A stretch of DNA of 12,087 nucleotides from contig SUVZ01000081.1 of assembly GCA_015061765.1 (NCBI GenBank), positions 1-12,087 of the forward strand, in the 5' to 3' direction. Of the stretch, positions 1 to 7,811 are shown one piece after another. The notes under the pieces were generated by a model. It was not told the origin of the DNA. It saw only the letters and a program-made list of their open reading frames with translations, and made no database searches. This DNA comes from Lentisphaerota bacterium (lineage in GTDB: Bacteria > Verrucomicrobiota > Kiritimatiellia > RFP12 > UBA1067). Each line of letters opens with the position of its first letter. Position 1 is the stretch's first letter. The position numbers and the translations under genes were made by a program.

Positions 1-953
1 GGATCAATCGCCAGCATGTCCGAACGCTTGAGATAGTTCATGAGCGACGACGGACGCCCGGTCGATGACCAGGTGGCGGAGAACTCAGGTTCTTTCTTCC
101 GCAGAGCAAGAGCAATTGATATCGGATTGTAAACGGTCGTTTTTCCAAACTTAGAGAACCGAAAGCCGTTGTACCAACATCTCAGCTCTGCGCGATAGTC
201 TTCATATGACTTCCCCATCTTCATGGCATGTTCGCGCAGATGCTCTTCGAAATTCGCCTCTAACTCCTCCTCCGTGTAGCCAAGCATCGTCGCATACTCT
301 TCATCCATCGAAATGTCGACGATGTTGTTGAGGCAGGAGAATACGGACATCTTCGTAAACTTCGAAACGCCCGTCATCATGAGGAAGCGGCTCGCGCCCG
401 TGCGCGTCTTCATCATGCTGAAGAATGCTCCCATGCGGGAACGGATCGCCTCCGCCTTGGCAAGATCGTCAAGAGCATGGGATACGGGCGCGTCGTATTC
501 GTCGATGAGAACCACAACTCCGTTGCCGCCGTTGGCCTTGGAGAGCGAATCTATGGCCGCACCGAAATTAGCCGCCGGAGACATTGAATCGTCATACACA
601 TAATCCGTATTCGATAGACGTCCCTTCACGTGCACCGCAAACTCGCGCTCAAACGCCTCAATGCTCGTTGTATCGACATCTGCGAACTCAAAATGGATTA
701 CCGGCCACTTCTCCCACTTCCAGTCCGTCTTGGAGATAGCAAGTCCCTCAAACAGCTCACGCCGCCCTGTGAATATCTCCTTCAGGGCGGTGATCATGAG
801 CGACTTGCCGAACCGACGCGGACGGGCGAGAAAAAGGAGATTGTTCATCTCGTTCGAGACAAGACGATGGAAATACGCCGTCTTGTCGACGTATATGCCG
901 CCCTTCCTGATGAGAGTTGCAAAATCGCTCGTAGATGTCGCTATCGGTTTCAT
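1..953 (-). CDS. Predicted AAA-ATPase, PF09820-like (C-terminus outside window)
   Basis: I translated this reading frame by hand from ATG at 953-951. It stays open to the left edge, giving 317 codons of a gene that continues beyond the window. Family-typical signs in order: an N-terminal GGIYVDKTAYF segment (about residues 18-28), a Walker A-like LARPRRFGKS (42-51), a Walker B-like VVLIDEYDAPV (about 147-157, with D151), a TGVSKFTKMSVFSCLNNIVD stretch, and CWYNGF further on. This order matches the family of predicted AAA-ATPases that usually carry a C-terminal PD-(D/E)XK-like nuclease-type domain and run about 500-580 residues. The nuclease part is not visible here. The biological role of the family is poorly defined. 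The start is well supported: an in-frame TAA lies three codons upstream (TAA GCG CAA ATG). There is no Shine-Dalgarno, but an extended -10 ends 8 bases upstream. It is probably a separate transcription unit from the glycan operon behind it. Confidence 0.9.
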   Translation of the reverse strand, partial: MKPIATSTSDFATLIRKGGIYVDKTAYFHRLVSNEMNNLLFLARPRRFGKSLMITALKEIFTGRRELFEGLAISKTDWKWEKWPVIHFEFADVDTTSIEAFEREFAVHVKGRLSNTDYVYDDSMSPAANFGAAIDSLSKANGGNGVVVLIDEYDAPVSHALDDLAKAEAIRSRMGAFFSMMKTRTGASRFLMMTGVSKFTKMSVFSCLNNIVDISMDEEYATMLGYTEEELEANFEEHLREHAMKMGKSYEDYRAELRCWYNGFRFSKFGKTTVYNPISIALALRKKEPEFSATWSSTGRPSSLMNYLKRSDMLAID

Positions 954-961
954 TTGCGCTT

Positions 962-970
962 ATTATATCA
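962..970 (-). promoter_or_regulatory. Extended -10 promoter of the AAA-ATPase gene, leaderless layout
   Basis: On the minus strand the sequence reads TGA-TATAAT: a perfect TATAAT hexamer at 967-962 preceded by the extended -10 TG at 970-969. Eight bases (961-954) separate the hexamer from the ATG at 953, so transcription would start at or about two bases before the start codon. No clear -35 is present: the best candidates at 17-18 bp spacing match 3 of 6 positions, but extended -10 promoters can work without one. The same geometry occurs upstream of the genes starting at 7709 and 7812. Confidence 0.7.
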
Positions 971-1005
971 CATGATGAGTTATGAGTTGAAGTCCCCTCA
1001 AGCGA

Positions 1006-1028
1006 CATCTGCCCCTACCAGGCAGATG
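1006..1028. repeat. Perfect 8-bp inverted repeat in the 954-1143 intergenic region
   Basis: CATCTGCC (1006-1013) and GGCAGATG (1021-1028) are exact inverted copies around a 7-base loop. The element lies downstream of the DUF4838 operon and upstream of the AAA-ATPase promoter. It could be an RNA hairpin at the end of the operon or a dyad operator for the ATPase gene. No T-run follows on either strand, so it is not a canonical intrinsic terminator. The 9-mer CATCTGCCC at 1006-1014 recurs in the same orientation at 1145-1153, across the end of the DUF4838 gene. Nothing else recognisable is seen in 954-1143 apart from the promoter. Confidence 0.5.
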
Positions 1029-1143
1029 GCATTTGAAGCAGAAGCTCATCGCGACACTTGGGGTGGGATGAAACCGGTTACAGCACAAAGTGCCACGAAA
1101 CGACAATATGGAACTTCACAAGTTTGCCGTTTCACTTGAAATG

Positions 1144-3267
1144 TCATCTGCCCAGCACAATGTCCGGATTTTTCATGCTGGGCGAATGGTAGGCTCTGCA
1201 ATTTCCCAAAGGACACAAGGCATACGGATCGAAATTCATTGCGGTATCGCGCACGAAAATTCTAAGCTCGTGCTGCGCATTGCGGATATCCTGCTTTGAT
1301 TTGCTCTCCCATGCCGCGCCAAGTTTTTTCTCCATCCGCCCGGCCGAGAGCCCCTTCTTTAGATACGCTATGCGCTCAAGCACATCCGGCTGGGCGGCCG
1401 CAGCCACCTCGGCCGCTGCAAGATATCGTTCCAGAACATCAGGATTGAATGACTCCAAAAACGAAGGCACTCCCTTGCCCAATTTCACCGCCTTATCCGT
1501 CATGCACTCCAGCTCCTCAAAATATCCGCGGATTTCCTTTGCCGCGGCACCAAACCCCGCTTTGCAGTAGTCGTCGAACAAAGCCTCGTATCCAATCGAA
1601 TCCGGATTGCGATGCGCTTTCGCCACCATGTACCATATAAGCCCTTTCGTAGAGAATTGCTCGTTCACACAGTCATAGTCCGTTGCGACAACTCCATTGC
1701 GCTTGAAAATCTCCAAGTCCTCGAACGCAGTCCGCGCGTAATTCTGCGGCGCGGTCACTTTATGGGCGACGCATGCGTTCGGACGCCAGATGTGCAGATT
1801 GTCTTTGTAACGTGTCCAATATGCCAGTTCGACTCTGGCTTCATCTTTGCGTTCCGCCGTCTCGTACGACCCCGCCACATTTGCAAGCACGAGCGCAGGA
1901 TGCGGCTTCACCTTCACGGTGGGCGTATGATACATGCTGTACACATAAACCTTAAGACGCGCATCGGGGATTACTTTCACCACCTTCTCCGCCACCGCAT
2001 TGTTGAAAGCCATCACCCGGTCTGACAACGATACATAAGGAACATACTTTCTCCATGGATAACTTATGAACAGCGAAATGACAGGCGCGTTCACGGGATC
2101 CATGAGTCTGCAGTTTCGACATAAGCACTGCGTGGTCGGACCGCCGTCCGGAAGACAGATTGAAAATGTCTTTCGATCCGGATACTTGCGCAAACCGGCT
2201 ATCGCATCCCGCGCAACCTGCGCCACAAGACCGGTATTCGAAAGACAAAGCGTAGGCCGATTGGTGCGCGTTCCCAGATTCTGATCCCGCGAGCCGTTTG
2301 GCTGCAGCGCAAACCAATCAGGATGTTTCTTGCCGTATTTTTCCCAATAGTTTTTAAATCCATGTCCGCCGCTCCAGTACCCATCGACATCAGGCTCGTC
2401 GTTGATTCCATGCCATGCCCAGAAATCTCGATTACCCTTGCGGTCACAGCGGCGTTCGGCAAGCACATCCATGAATTCATCCGGATCTATCAGCCACCAT
2501 TTTTTGAGCGCAGGTATCGTTTTGCTGATTCCCGGCCGGAAAGTACGCATTCTTCTGGACTTGAGTTTAGGGCCGTATATCAAATCAATGTTCGGAAGCA
2601 CAATGGCGCTTCTTGAAGGAATTATCTTCCCCGTCCTTCCCGGCCACAGATAACGGCATCCCAACGCCTCTAAAAGATACGTCACCGCGAATGATACGCC
2701 TGCTCCACTGCCGCCGACATACAGCTTGTTGTCGAAACGTCGAATTACGCTCGTTCCGTTTTCATGCTCCCCTACATTCATTCCAGCCGCTTTTGCCGCC
2801 GCAATATCCGCCACGACAATCTCCACCGCGTCAGGATCTGCCGAAAGCGTCTGCGTCACTTCAAGCACGCTTCCGCACATTTTTCCGAGATGCCACGCCA
2901 GTTCCTTTGCCAGTTCAAAGCTGTTGATGCAATCATTGCCGGTGATCACCACAATCCGCCCTTTTACATCCGAATCGTAAAAGCGCAACCCCGGCTCAAA
3001 TTCCGGAAAGCATTTCCAATCGGGTTTTATGCGAAAAGAACCGTTGGTATCTATGTTCCCGGGCTCTCCCAACGGGACAAGTCCCCATTCCCCCACGCTG
3101 GAAACAAGATTTGAGGTCAAGACAGAATCGTTCTCACCTTGCGCAGTTTCCCCCGAAAAATGAAAAACGCCGTTCTCGTCAGCATAGCCTTCGCTTTCTT
3201 TTTTCACGTTTGACGCCGAAGCACAATATGCGCCAAGCGCAATCGCCAGGATCAGAAACATTCTCAT
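1144..3267 (-). CDS. Secreted DUF4838-domain protein (glycan-related, putative)
   Basis: 707 residues with a Sec signal peptide: short basic start MRMF, a hydrophobic core to about residue 14, and a likely cleavage near ASA-S (17-19). The cysteine at 15 follows a tyrosine, so it is not a lipobox. DUF4838-type marks in order: AKELAWHLGKMCG (120-132), resembling the N-terminal domain of GH67 alpha-glucuronidases; LGCRYLWPGRTGKIIP (202-217); HGFKNYWEKYGKKHPDWFAL (302-321); LCLSNTGLV (340-348); and ICLPDGG...CLCRNC (370-386) with a CxCxxC trio at C381, C383 and C386. A helical C-terminal part follows from about 550. The family occurs widely in glycan loci of this type, but its activity is not settled. 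The GH67-like N-terminal domain suggests an oligosaccharide or uronate substrate (inference). Third gene of its operon, 26 bp after the beta-helix gene, with a modest AAAGG site 6 bases before ATG. An in-frame ATG at codon 3 is a minor alternative. Confidence 0.85.
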   Translation of the reverse strand: MRMFLILAIALGAYCASASNVKKESEGYADENGVFHFSGETAQGENDSVLTSNLVSSVGEWGLVPLGEPGNIDTNGSFRIKPDWKCFPEFEPGLRFYDSDVKGRIVVITGNDCINSFELAKELAWHLGKMCGSVLEVTQTLSADPDAVEIVVADIAAAKAAGMNVGEHENGTSVIRRFDNKLYVGGSGAGVSFAVTYLLEALGCRYLWPGRTGKIIPSRSAIVLPNIDLIYGPKLKSRRMRTFRPGISKTIPALKKWWLIDPDEFMDVLAERRCDRKGNRDFWAWHGINDEPDVDGYWSGGHGFKNYWEKYGKKHPDWFALQPNGSRDQNLGTRTNRPTLCLSNTGLVAQVARDAIAGLRKYPDRKTFSICLPDGGPTTQCLCRNCRLMDPVNAPVISLFISYPWRKYVPYVSLSDRVMAFNNAVAEKVVKVIPDARLKVYVYSMYHTPTVKVKPHPALVLANVAGSYETAERKDEARVELAYWTRYKDNLHIWRPNACVAHKVTAPQNYARTAFEDLEIFKRNGVVATDYDCVNEQFSTKGLIWYMVAKAHRNPDSIGYEALFDDYCKAGFGAAAKEIRGYFEELECMTDKAVKLGKGVPSFLESFNPDVLERYLAAAEVAAAAQPDVLERIAYLKKGLSAGRMEKKLGAAWESKSKQDIRNAQHELRIFVRDTAMNFDPYALCPLGNCRAYHSPSMKNPDIVLGR

Positions 3268-3273
3268 AATCTG

Positions 3274-3278
3274 CCTTT
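3274..3278 (-). promoter_or_regulatory. Ribosome binding site of the DUF4838 gene
   Basis: AAAGG on the minus strand, 6 bases before ATG at 3267, inside the 26-bp gap after the beta-helix gene. It is weaker than the AAGGAG sites of the beta-helix and mutarotase genes. It supports translation of an operon-internal gene by ordinary Shine-Dalgarno initiation. Confidence 0.55.
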
Positions 3279-3293
3279 TATCTTATTTCACAA

Positions 3294-5678
3294 TCACCTT
3301 AACGTGATAGACAATCCGCGTATCGGGCCCGCAAATTTGGAAAGCACTACGCTTCCATCGCCGATACAGGAAACTGTTATGCGGTTGCCGTCCGCATCTC
3401 CGGCATAGTAATAGACACCCTGTTCATCAGGCTGAAGCACTTTGTCACCAAGTTTAGCGACGACCTCTCCTGCTCCGTCCGCCGCCGAAACGCTGAACGC
3501 GCATTTTCCGTCCGCCGCCGGGGAATATACAACCTCCACACTGTCGCCACCCGCAAGGCTTATTCCGCCTGCATCATTCGTCATTACATTTTCGGAAACC
3601 TCAATGACGGCGGCCCGCCCGGCACGATTAAGTTCGGTTGAGAACGCCGCCCGCCAATCGCATTCGCCCGCGCCAACATCCATGCAGCCATTGTAGACCC
3701 GCTGTCCGCCGGAGAAGTCGATATCTTTGAACCGTTCCCATGCTTCCGGAAAGTATGCGTCATACAGCTCTTTGTCGGCGAAATCCACTAGAGCGCTGTC
3801 CAGCGCCGGGCGATAGTTTTCGTCCAACTTCAAATCGTCATACTCGACGCTGTATTTGCATGTCTCAGGATCATACGGCATATTATTGATATAACCCTCT
3901 GTCACACCCAACACGCAATTGGTAATCCCGGCTACAGGTTTCTCTTGGGTGGTTTTTATATACGAATTGCAGAGCAACGTTTTGGATCCGTAGGTAACAC
4001 CTCCGGCCATAAGACAATTCAGCACTACGGAAACGGTGCTGTCGCCATAGCAGTTTGCGCCATCTATGAACACGCAGTTCACGAGACCTGACATCCTATA
4101 GGCGGAAAAACTTCCTGCTGCGGATGCACCGTGAAACAGACATCTGATACATGTACCCCTGTATGTGCTGGCGCCACGATAACCGCAACCGTTGCCGGTA
4201 AGCACGCAATCAATCATAGCGGAACTGGCCACGGCATAAACGCCGCCTCCGTAAGAAGTCGAATTCTCGGTAGTCTTCGTAAATCCATTGGTGATGGTAA
4301 AGCCCAGTATCCAAGCTCTATTAGCCAACGACACGCAGCGCACCGCATCCGTTCCAATTCCGTTTTCCGTGCTGGCGCGCTTGCCTTTTATCGTTGTAAC
4401 CTTAGATCCTTCATCAGCGACGAGCCCAACCCCCTCTTTGACATACACCCGGTTCGTCATACCGTTGGCATCCATCTCGCCTTCGTCATACACGCCACGC
4501 GCAGCATACACGATATCTCCGTCGTACGCAGATTCCATTGCCGCCGCCAATGTCTTTTTGGGACAGGAGCGAGGAAAACCCTTATTGCCGTCGTTTCCTT
4601 TTTCTGCGTCAACATACCAGTTTATTTTCTGTCCGTATTCGACAGCGCCGATATCAATGGCCTCTCCGATAAAGCGATCGCCAATCATCGCCGTATCCTT
4701 TTCCGATGACAAAGCCGCAGGAAAGTTATTGTTGTAATAATCGGAATTTCCGGCATTTACGGCAACACTATCCTTCTGCGGGCGCCAGGCTCCATCCAAA
4801 AATGAAGCGGCGACAGCAGACGTGATTTGCTTACAGTCCTCATCATAGGTCGACCCACCTGCCTTTTCCACTGAATATACGCACCGATAGATCTTATTAT
4901 TACCGCTATCTTTTTTAAGGAGAAGCGAGTTGTAAATGGTCGAGTTCTTGCAATTTGAACCGGTGGAGAGGAAAGTGCAGTTGTAGATTTTTCCACCTTG
5001 CACATGATATCCGGAAGATTGCCCGAAAACACAGTTATACGCACTTCCGCCCAACATAGATTGCCCCACATCGCCACACTTGTTGTCTGCAAAATAGCAA
5101 CGTACAGCATGCGTCACATAGCTGAATGCTCCCCCACGATAAACGGCGGCATTATTTGACACTACGCAATCAATCACTGCCGAACCGGTTTTACCGATAA
5201 CACATCCACCGGTTTGTTCATCTCCTGCTGGCGTACGCCCTCCGGTAAGCGTAAAGCCGACAAGTCGAGAATCTGCACTCATATACGCACAACGTATCGC
5301 CCCGGTTCCGTTGCCGGAATCATCACGGTCTTCCGCTGTTTCAGGAGCCGCTTCGCCGAGAATAAAAGTTTCTTCCTTATCTCCCGAGGCTTTCAATGTA
5401 ACGCCGGATGGAATCTTTACGCGATAACCGCCGTTATCCTTGTCGTCATAACGACCTGGAGAGGCATACACCACATCACCGCTGTTTTTCGCCAACTCCA
5501 TTATGCCCACAAGCGTTTTTCGAGGACCGACATTACCCTCCCCTTTTACAGGAGCAGAGCCGTCATATTCGTCATTCCCCTTATCGGCATCGACATAATA
5601 TGTCGCGCCGGACACGGAAAACGTCACTGCCGCGACAGCGGCTAAAAACGTGACGGACAGATTCATCTTGCGTTTCAT
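3294..5678 (-). CDS. Secreted tandem right-handed beta-helix protein
   Basis: 794 residues. The signal peptide runs MKRKMNLSVTFLAAVAAVTF with probable cleavage after VSGA (about 25). The body is two homologous halves. Half 1 (about 26-349) opens TYYVDADKGND and ends AIDIGAVEYG; half 2 (about 354-674) opens WYVDAEKGND and ends CMDVGAGECD. The endings resemble choice-of-anchor Q domains, and that of half 2 is eroded. Each half has GFTLTGG/GFTITNG (141/459) followed by six coils with a repeated [DRN]-C-hydrophobic motif, at C171, C194, C216, C234, S251, C266 and at C491, C513, C535, C555, S572, C588. A beta-sandwich-like tail (about 675-794) ends GPIRGLSITLR. Beta-helix folds include polysaccharide lyases and adhesins, but I see no identifiable catalytic site, so enzyme versus binding protein is open. 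Second gene of the operon: AAGGAG lies 7 bases before ATG and overlaps the previous stop codon. An in-frame ATG at codon 5 is a minor alternative. Confidence 0.88.
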   Translation of the reverse strand: MKRKMNLSVTFLAAVAAVTFSVSGATYYVDADKGNDEYDGSAPVKGEGNVGPRKTLVGIMELAKNSGDVVYASPGRYDDKDNGGYRVKIPSGVTLKASGDKEETFILGEAAPETAEDRDDSGNGTGAIRCAYMSADSRLVGFTLTGGRTPAGDEQTGGCVIGKTGSAVIDCVVSNNAAVYRGGAFSYVTHAVRCYFADNKCGDVGQSMLGGSAYNCVFGQSSGYHVQGGKIYNCTFLSTGSNCKNSTIYNSLLLKKDSGNNKIYRCVYSVEKAGGSTYDEDCKQITSAVAASFLDGAWRPQKDSVAVNAGNSDYYNNNFPAALSSEKDTAMIGDRFIGEAIDIGAVEYGQKINWYVDAEKGNDGNKGFPRSCPKKTLAAAMESAYDGDIVYAARGVYDEGEMDANGMTNRVYVKEGVGLVADEGSKVTTIKGKRASTENGIGTDAVRCVSLANRAWILGFTITNGFTKTTENSTSYGGGVYAVASSAMIDCVLTGNGCGYRGASTYRGTCIRCLFHGASAAGSFSAYRMSGLVNCVFIDGANCYGDSTVSVVLNCLMAGGVTYGSKTLLCNSYIKTTQEKPVAGITNCVLGVTEGYINNMPYDPETCKYSVEYDDLKLDENYRPALDSALVDFADKELYDAYFPEAWERFKDIDFSGGQRVYNGCMDVGAGECDWRAAFSTELNRAGRAAVIEVSENVMTNDAGGISLAGGDSVEVVYSPAADGKCAFSVSAADGAGEVVAKLGDKVLQPDEQGVYYYAGDADGNRITVSCIGDGSVVLSKFAGPIRGLSITLR

Positions 5679-5685
5679 TTCATGT

Positions 5686-5691
5686 CTCCTT
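5686..5691 (-). promoter_or_regulatory. Ribosome binding site of the beta-helix gene
   Basis: AAGGAG on the minus strand, 7 bases before ATG at 5678. Its first A is the last base of the upstream gene's TAA stop (5693-5691), which implies translational coupling across the 12-bp gap. An out-of-frame ATG at 5683 meets a TGA two codons later and is ignored. Confidence 0.75.
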
Positions 5692-7709
5692 TACTTTTTA
5701 AAAACAATGCTGCACATGGTACGGAAGTTGCGGATTCTAAGAGTACATCCGGCGGCATCATGTTTCGCACCGGCGAGGGTGCAACCGTCATCGACTGAGA
5801 AGCGTTCCGGATTAAGGGCTTTCAAATTCGCGCATCCAGCAGCACAGACATCACCGAAAGCGACATTAAGTTCCGCAATGGTTGATGTATTGCCGGGGCG
5901 TAGCAGATGCAGCACAAACTCACCATTTTTATTGACTTGCGTTTCAGCCATGATGCCGTCAATCGACATCTGAACTTTGTATTCCTGCGGAATCGCAGAC
6001 ACCTTGTTCGCAACTTTCACAAATCCGACAATCGGATTGTCTTTCGCACGCTCTCTGCCGTTCTCGTCATATTGTCCTGTCAAACCGAGCGGCAGAATCT
6101 TGACTCCCCGGTCGCCCGCCGCCGCAATCGCTTCATAAAGCGTGCGTGAAAGAAACCGAACGTCAGGCAGCACCAGCAGATCGCCGGATTTCAAGTTGGT
6201 TATGTCGGACTCCAAGATAATCCTGTACGGAACCGCCTGTTCGTTCAACCTCTCTGCGGTATTCATGAAGGACTGAAAGCCGCTGCCTTTATACGTCCAG
6301 CCGTAGAATGTGTCGGTTGCATAGAGAAGATGTGCTTTGGCGACAGGAACCGTATCGTAAAGGCGCTCGCGATGTTTGCGGTAAAAGCCGAATGCGGTTC
6401 GGGCGGCGGATTTCTGAACCGGGTCGTCAAGAATCACACCCGCACCTTTCTTCGTAGAGCGCACCAGCCACGGACAACCGGCAATGTCGCCATAGATCAT
6501 CCCTTCCGCATAAAACCGCAGCATGGAATCCGCATCACGCGGAATGCCCGCTCGCGGATCGCTGAAATCGTCATCGGTGCGAACCTTGGGCCAGGAAGAG
6601 TTGAACACCTTGAACCCGAGGCGGCGACCGAGTTTATACGCAACCGTCTGCGTGACGAAAGATCCGTCCTTCTCAGCACGTATGAAACGCGAATTCTCGG
6701 CAAGCAGAAAATCGCAGCTCGCCGGCTGGACCGCCAGGTCAACGGCACGTCCCGCGAAATCAGTACGCCCATACGCGGGATTGTGCAATACGATTTTTTC
6801 GCCGCCGAACGACTTTACGTAGTCGAAAATCTCCCGGTGAAAATCAGCGACTTGTGTATGACGGAAGCGGAATGCACCGAGCATCAACGGATCATGCCAC
6901 TCCTGACCGCCCTCACCCAGGTTTATCAACGGCGGCAGACGCACATGGTTGAAATCGGCGATTCCCAGAACCTCCCTTGGGTTCTTTATGTTGGCTGCGA
7001 GCCATTTGCGGAATGCCTCCTGGCAACGCTCACAGTGGCAGTCGCGGGTGTATGAATTGTCGAAATGGAATCCGTCAAGGCCGACATCCTCAATGCCGTA
7101 GCGTATTGCCTTCTTGAGATAATCCCTGAAGCCACGGCTCTCTATGCACGGCGACCAGCGGTAGTACTGTCGGCAATACAATCCTACGGTTCCTTCGTAT
7201 GTGCGCACTGTCCAATCTTTCAGTTCCGGTACTTCGCCAAGCATCGTCTCGTTGTACAGGGAGTTCATCTGGCAGTAGCCGAGCACCTTCACTCCGCGGG
7301 CATGGGCGATTTTCACAAACTCCTTCGTGCGCAGCATCTCTGCATGTTCGTGCTTCAAGCCGAAACCCTTGAAGAAATGGCAATACACCGTATCGATGCC
7401 GAGTGACGCCGCCTCTGAAATCAACTCTTCGCCGTGAAGCCGTTCGTACCATTCAGGCATCCACTCGCCCAAAGTAAAGACCGATGGGCGAGAATATGAC
7501 ATTCTCCGCAGATGGTCGGCGGGCTCATGATTCCAGTATGACCAAACGGTCGGAGAATCGGCAATTGTGGCGAAACCGCTAACGCTGCCACCTGTGGCAT
7601 GGCATGCATCAATACGTGACTGGATATTCTCGGCGGCGACCTGCGCAATGGCAACCATTGCCGCCAAGACCGCAGAAAAACCCGATGTGGATATATGACT
7701 GGTGCTCAT
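5691..7709 (-). CDS. Secreted glycoside-hydrolase-like TIM barrel (GHL6/GH42-type)
   Basis: 672 residues from ATG at 7709-7707. The same frame stays open upstream to an ATG at 7736, adding nine residues, but that longer start lies upstream of the extended -10 (7726-7718) and would place the promoter inside the gene, so I prefer 7709. The N-terminus MSTSHISTSGFSAVLAAMVA looks like a signal peptide with a weakly charged start. Barrel marks: GIDTVYCHFF (about 104-113), HARGVKVLGYCQMNSLY (136-152), and GLDGFHFDN (210-218) followed by CHCERC (224-229); Asp and Glu candidates are D217 and E338 (LLAEN). A region from about 475 to 570 (SFMNTAERL, then GDLLVLPDVRFLS) resembles the beta-galactosidase trimerisation domain of GH42 and GHL6 proteins. 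Substrate unknown; family assignment is by motif only. First gene of the operon, divergent from a XylR-like regulator. The start has no Shine-Dalgarno. Confidence 0.82.
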   Translation of the reverse strand: MSTSHISTSGFSAVLAAMVAIAQVAAENIQSRIDACHATGGSVSGFATIADSPTVWSYWNHEPADHLRRMSYSRPSVFTLGEWMPEWYERLHGEELISEAASLGIDTVYCHFFKGFGLKHEHAEMLRTKEFVKIAHARGVKVLGYCQMNSLYNETMLGEVPELKDWTVRTYEGTVGLYCRQYYRWSPCIESRGFRDYLKKAIRYGIEDVGLDGFHFDNSYTRDCHCERCQEAFRKWLAANIKNPREVLGIADFNHVRLPPLINLGEGGQEWHDPLMLGAFRFRHTQVADFHREIFDYVKSFGGEKIVLHNPAYGRTDFAGRAVDLAVQPASCDFLLAENSRFIRAEKDGSFVTQTVAYKLGRRLGFKVFNSSWPKVRTDDDFSDPRAGIPRDADSMLRFYAEGMIYGDIAGCPWLVRSTKKGAGVILDDPVQKSAARTAFGFYRKHRERLYDTVPVAKAHLLYATDTFYGWTYKGSGFQSFMNTAERLNEQAVPYRIILESDITNLKSGDLLVLPDVRFLSRTLYEAIAAAGDRGVKILPLGLTGQYDENGRERAKDNPIVGFVKVANKVSAIPQEYKVQMSIDGIMAETQVNKNGEFVLHLLRPGNTSTIAELNVAFGDVCAAGCANLKALNPERFSVDDGCTLAGAKHDAAGCTLRIRNFRTMCSIVFKK

Positions 7710-7717
7710 GTCGCGGT

Positions 7718-7726
7718 ATTGTAGCA
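7718..7726 (-). promoter_or_regulatory. Extended -10 promoter of the glycan operon, leaderless layout
   Basis: On the minus strand TGC-TACAAT: hexamer at 7723-7718, TG at 7726-7725. Exactly 8 bases (7717-7710) lie between it and ATG at 7709. A possible -35, ATGACT (7747-7742), matches TTGACA at four of six positions with an 18-bp spacer. It presumably drives the three genes 7709-1144 and is a natural target for the divergent regulator. Confidence 0.68.
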
Positions 7727-7794
7727 CAGGCGGCATTATTCAGTCATTCTTTTGCGAAAAATACAACCACCCGATTGCGCTAAGCGGTCACGTC

Positions 7795-7803
7795 TGCTAT
7801 ACT
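7795..7803 (+). promoter_or_regulatory. Extended -10 promoter of the regulator gene, leaderless layout
   Basis: TGC-TATACT: TG at 7795-7796, hexamer at 7798-7803, then 8 bases (7804-7811) and ATG at 7812. TTGCGC at 7775-7780 sits 17 bp upstream and keeps the TTG of a -35 box. The motif TTGCG occurs twice, at 7752-7756 and 7775-7779, 23 bp apart on the same face of the helix. AraC-type regulators often bind direct repeats spaced this way, so these may form an operator, but a 5-base match is weak evidence. Confidence 0.65.
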
Positions 7804-7811
7804 ACGTCGGC

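Noticed and set aside
1006..1028. Rho-independent terminator
   Set aside because: The stem is good but neither strand has a following T-run.
630..1139. Plus-strand ORF of 169 codons
   Set aside because: Lies mostly antisense to the AAA-ATPase gene, whose translation shows Walker motifs; the ORF itself has no recognisable domain and no good start signal.
1115..1140. Imperfect hairpin TTCACAAGT / ACTTGAA just after the DUF4838 stop
   Set aside because: A seven-pair stem with a bulge and a 10-base loop, not followed by T's; too weak to call a terminator.
6330..7055. Plus-strand ORF of 241 codons
   Set aside because: Antisense shadow of the glycoside-hydrolase-like gene. Its length reflects codon bias in the opposite strand; no signal, domain or start site supports it.
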